The position numbers and the translations under genes are program-made. The notes under the pieces were generated by a model, which saw only the letters and a list, made by a program, of their open reading frames with translations, ran no database searches and was not told the origin of the DNA. This document shows, one piece after another, positions 5,989 to 7,282 of a stretch of DNA of 7,282 nucleotides. Each line of letters begins with the position of its first letter. Position 1 is the first letter of the stretch. Origin of the DNA: Chitinophagaceae bacterium (lineage in GTDB: Bacteria; Bacteroidota; Bacteroidia; Chitinophagales; Chitinophagaceae); the NCBI GenBank assembly GCA_003167015.1, contig PMUF01000179.1:1-7282 (forward strand). Direction: 5' to 3'.

Positions 5989-6768
5989 TTAATTTCCCCG
6001 GTTCTTCATCACATAATCCATCGCCTGCTGAAACGTCGCCACCCAAATGACCTTCCTGTTCGCGACGAGATAATCCAGCAGCGCCTGGTGCGCCGCCGAC
6101 GAAGTGGTAATATAATCGCCGCCAATACCATGAAACATGATCACCCCCATTCCCCTCCTTGCCTGCACATTCCTGACAAAGGCGATCAGATCGCCGGCGC
6201 TGGTATTATCCTCCAGCCCGTAAGAAGGCACTCTCAAAGTATCCAGGTGCATAAAATCGGTAATGATCGACGTGTTGTCACCCCCGGCGCGGGCATAGGT
6301 AACCGAATGATAGGCTCTTAATGTGTCTACATAATCTTTCCCGCCCGCTGTCGTTTCCGCACAGGGATAGGCATAAGTTCTGTTGGTATGGCCGTCCAAC
6401 GCGTAAAGAAATTTATTCATCACCTCGATCTCCCAGACCATTTGGTGGGCGGTATAATCCGCAGAAGAAACAGGATTGTCCGGCGTGGGCGGACAGGGAT
6501 GATACAGCGTATGATTGCCCAGTTCGAAACCTTCCCGCGCCAGTTTACGCCACCGGGGCATCGTGATATAGTCAATATCGCTCGTCAGAAAAAAGGTGGC
6601 CTTAAAGCCCGCACGTTTTAACTGCGGAACGGCCGTGTCCAGCTGAGATGGCAGCGCGTCGTCATACGTCAGCACGATCGTGGCCTGCTTATGATCCGGC
6701 CATATCATGGATTGCGCACCGGCGCTGCAGCACGCGGATAATCCGACAAGCAATAGAATCGTCTTCAT
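5989..6768 (-). CDS. Exported NodB-type polysaccharide deacetylase (CE4-like)
   Basis: The 259-residue protein hydrolyses, by family, N- or O-acetyl groups from a polysaccharide using a metal. Motif 1 is TYDDA (34-38), with Asp36 as candidate base and Asp37 as metal ligand. Motif 2 is NHTLYHP (85-91 region), with His86 and His90 as metal ligands. Motif 3 is YAYPCAE (132-138), replacing the usual RxPY. Motif 5 is VIMFHGIGG, with His213. Motif 4 (DxxDW) is not clear. The N-terminus MKTILLLVGLSACCSAGAQS fits a type I signal cut after AGA; LSAC also matches a lipobox at Cys13, but the hydrophobic stretch before it would be short. The mature protein has only two cysteines, directly after motifs 2 and 3. 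The gene lies 27 bp after the M13 peptidase and 23 bp before the propeller gene. The exact substrate (peptidoglycan, chitin, xylan or exopolysaccharide) cannot be read from the sequence. Confidence 0.88.
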   Translation of the reverse strand: MKTILLLVGLSACCSAGAQSMIWPDHKQATIVLTYDDALPSQLDTAVPQLKRAGFKATFFLTSDIDYITMPRWRKLAREGFELGNHTLYHPCPPTPDNPVSSADYTAHQMVWEIEVMNKFLYALDGHTNRTYAYPCAETTAGGKDYVDTLRAYHSVTYARAGGDNTSIITDFMHLDTLRVPSYGLEDNTSAGDLIAFVRNVQARRGMGVIMFHGIGGDYITTSSAAHQALLDYLVANRKVIWVATFQQAMDYVMKNRGN

Positions 6769-6795
6769 ATAGCTAAGGTCGTAAAAACGTAAATA

Positions 6796-7282
6796 CTACC
6801 AAATTACTACCCGCAGGCTGTCCGGGCGATACATCTTGTCGCCCGGTTGTATGCCGAAGGCAGTGTAGAACTCCGGCACATTCACGACCGGTCCGTTCGT
6901 TCTTTGCTCTTCCGGTGCATGAACATCCGTCATCACCTGCCGGGCCAAAGACTCCTTTCGATACTCCTGCATCCATCCATAGGCGTACCCCAGGAAAACC
7001 CGTTGCAGGGGCGAATAGCCGCCGATCTTTTCCCCCTTTTTGTATGTCTCCGTTTTTCTGAAGGCATCCAACCCCAGCAGCATTCCCCCCAGATCTGCAA
7101 TGTTCTCACCCTGCGTGGCGCTGCCATTAATATGCAGCGTATCGACAGGAACGAATTCATTGAATTGCACGATGATCTTTTGAGCACGCTGCCCAAACTG
7201 GACAGAATCTTCTTTTTGCCACCAGTTTTTTAAGTTCCCTTCGGCATCATACTGCCTGCCCTGGTCGTCGAAGCCATGGGTC
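6796..7282 (-). CDS. M13-family (neprilysin/PepO-like) zinc metallopeptidase, C-terminal part
   Basis: The right edge cuts this gene; 161 C-terminal residues are visible. They begin at THGFDDQGRQYD, which in M13 peptidases directly follows the HE of the HExTH zinc site, so the second zinc His is the second visible residue and the catalytic Glu is just outside. GENIADLGG (bases about 7084-7110) supplies the third zinc ligand Glu and the supporting Asp. DVHAPEEQR then carries the His and Arg that in neprilysin stabilise the transition state and bind the substrate. The end NVPEFYTAFG...YRPDSLRVVIW is the normal family C-terminus, so the gene is not truncated at its 3' end. M13 enzymes are usually about 650-700 residues, exported, and cleave short peptides. 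The deacetylase follows after 27 bp, suggesting co-transcription. Confidence 0.95.
   Translation of the reverse strand, partial: THGFDDQGRQYDAEGNLKNWWQKEDSVQFGQRAQKIIVQFNEFVPVDTLHINGSATQGENIADLGGMLLGLDAFRKTETYKKGEKIGGYSPLQRVFLGYAYGWMQEYRKESLARQVMTDVHAPEEQRTNGPVVNVPEFYTAFGIQPGDKMYRPDSLRVVIW

Noticed and set aside
5966..6046. Upstream ATG extending the propeller protein by 27 residues
   Set aside because: It would overlap the deacetylase gene by 58 bp and push the signal peptide inside the protein; the ATG at 5965 fits better.
6794..6811. Two TACTACC words at the end of the M13 gene, recalling the TACTAC of the operator-like sites
   Set aside because: They lie in and just before the stop codon (Ser-Leu-Arg-Val-Val-Ile-Trp region), lack the AT palindrome arms, and 7-bp words recur by chance.

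Overview
The window looks like a chromosomal piece of a fairly GC-rich Bacteroidota, most likely a Chitinophagaceae-type soil or plant-associated bacterium. This is inferred from protein style: large solitary-looking MacB/FtsX-type permeases, A/T-rich leaders without Shine-Dalgarno sites, export signals ending in A-Q, and secreted FG-GAP, PA14 and CE1-like esterase proteins. No RNA genes, CRISPR arrays, insertion sequences or phage genes are visible.

Layout. (1) 1-2282, minus: an ABC-transporter permease with two FtsX domains. It is intact from its start codon but cut by the left edge before its last membrane segments. It carries an unusual Gly/Arg-rich 14-residue repeat in its first extracytoplasmic domain. 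(2) 2283-2745: a 462-bp AT-rich divergent intergenic region. It holds two copies of an 18-bp palindrome-containing repeat on the permease side, and two adjacent stem-loops plus a purine-rich tandem 16-mer on the esterase side. (3) 2746-4731, plus: a secreted alpha/beta-hydrolase esterase with C-terminal CHB_HEX_C-like and PA14-like domains, followed after 21 bp by a small unrecognised lipoprotein. (4) 4748-7282, minus: three closely spaced genes read right to left. They are the C-terminal part of an M13 zinc metallopeptidase (cut by the right edge), a NodB-type polysaccharide deacetylase, and an exported FG-GAP/VCBS beta-propeller protein. The gaps are 27 and 23 bp, which suggests one transcript. 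The two blocks converge with only 16 bp between stop codons.

How the genes might work together: every gene except the permease encodes an exported protein, and the permease itself has large extracytoplasmic domains. The theme is envelope or extracellular carbohydrate and peptide processing (an esterase, a deacetylase, a peptidase, a carbohydrate-contacting propeller) plus an envelope transporter. This is ordinary accessory content for the phylum. I do not see a clear new multi-gene system. The most interesting non-coding signal is the intergenic region at 2283-2745. The most interesting coding signal is the apparent recent growth of short in-frame repeats in two separate genes.
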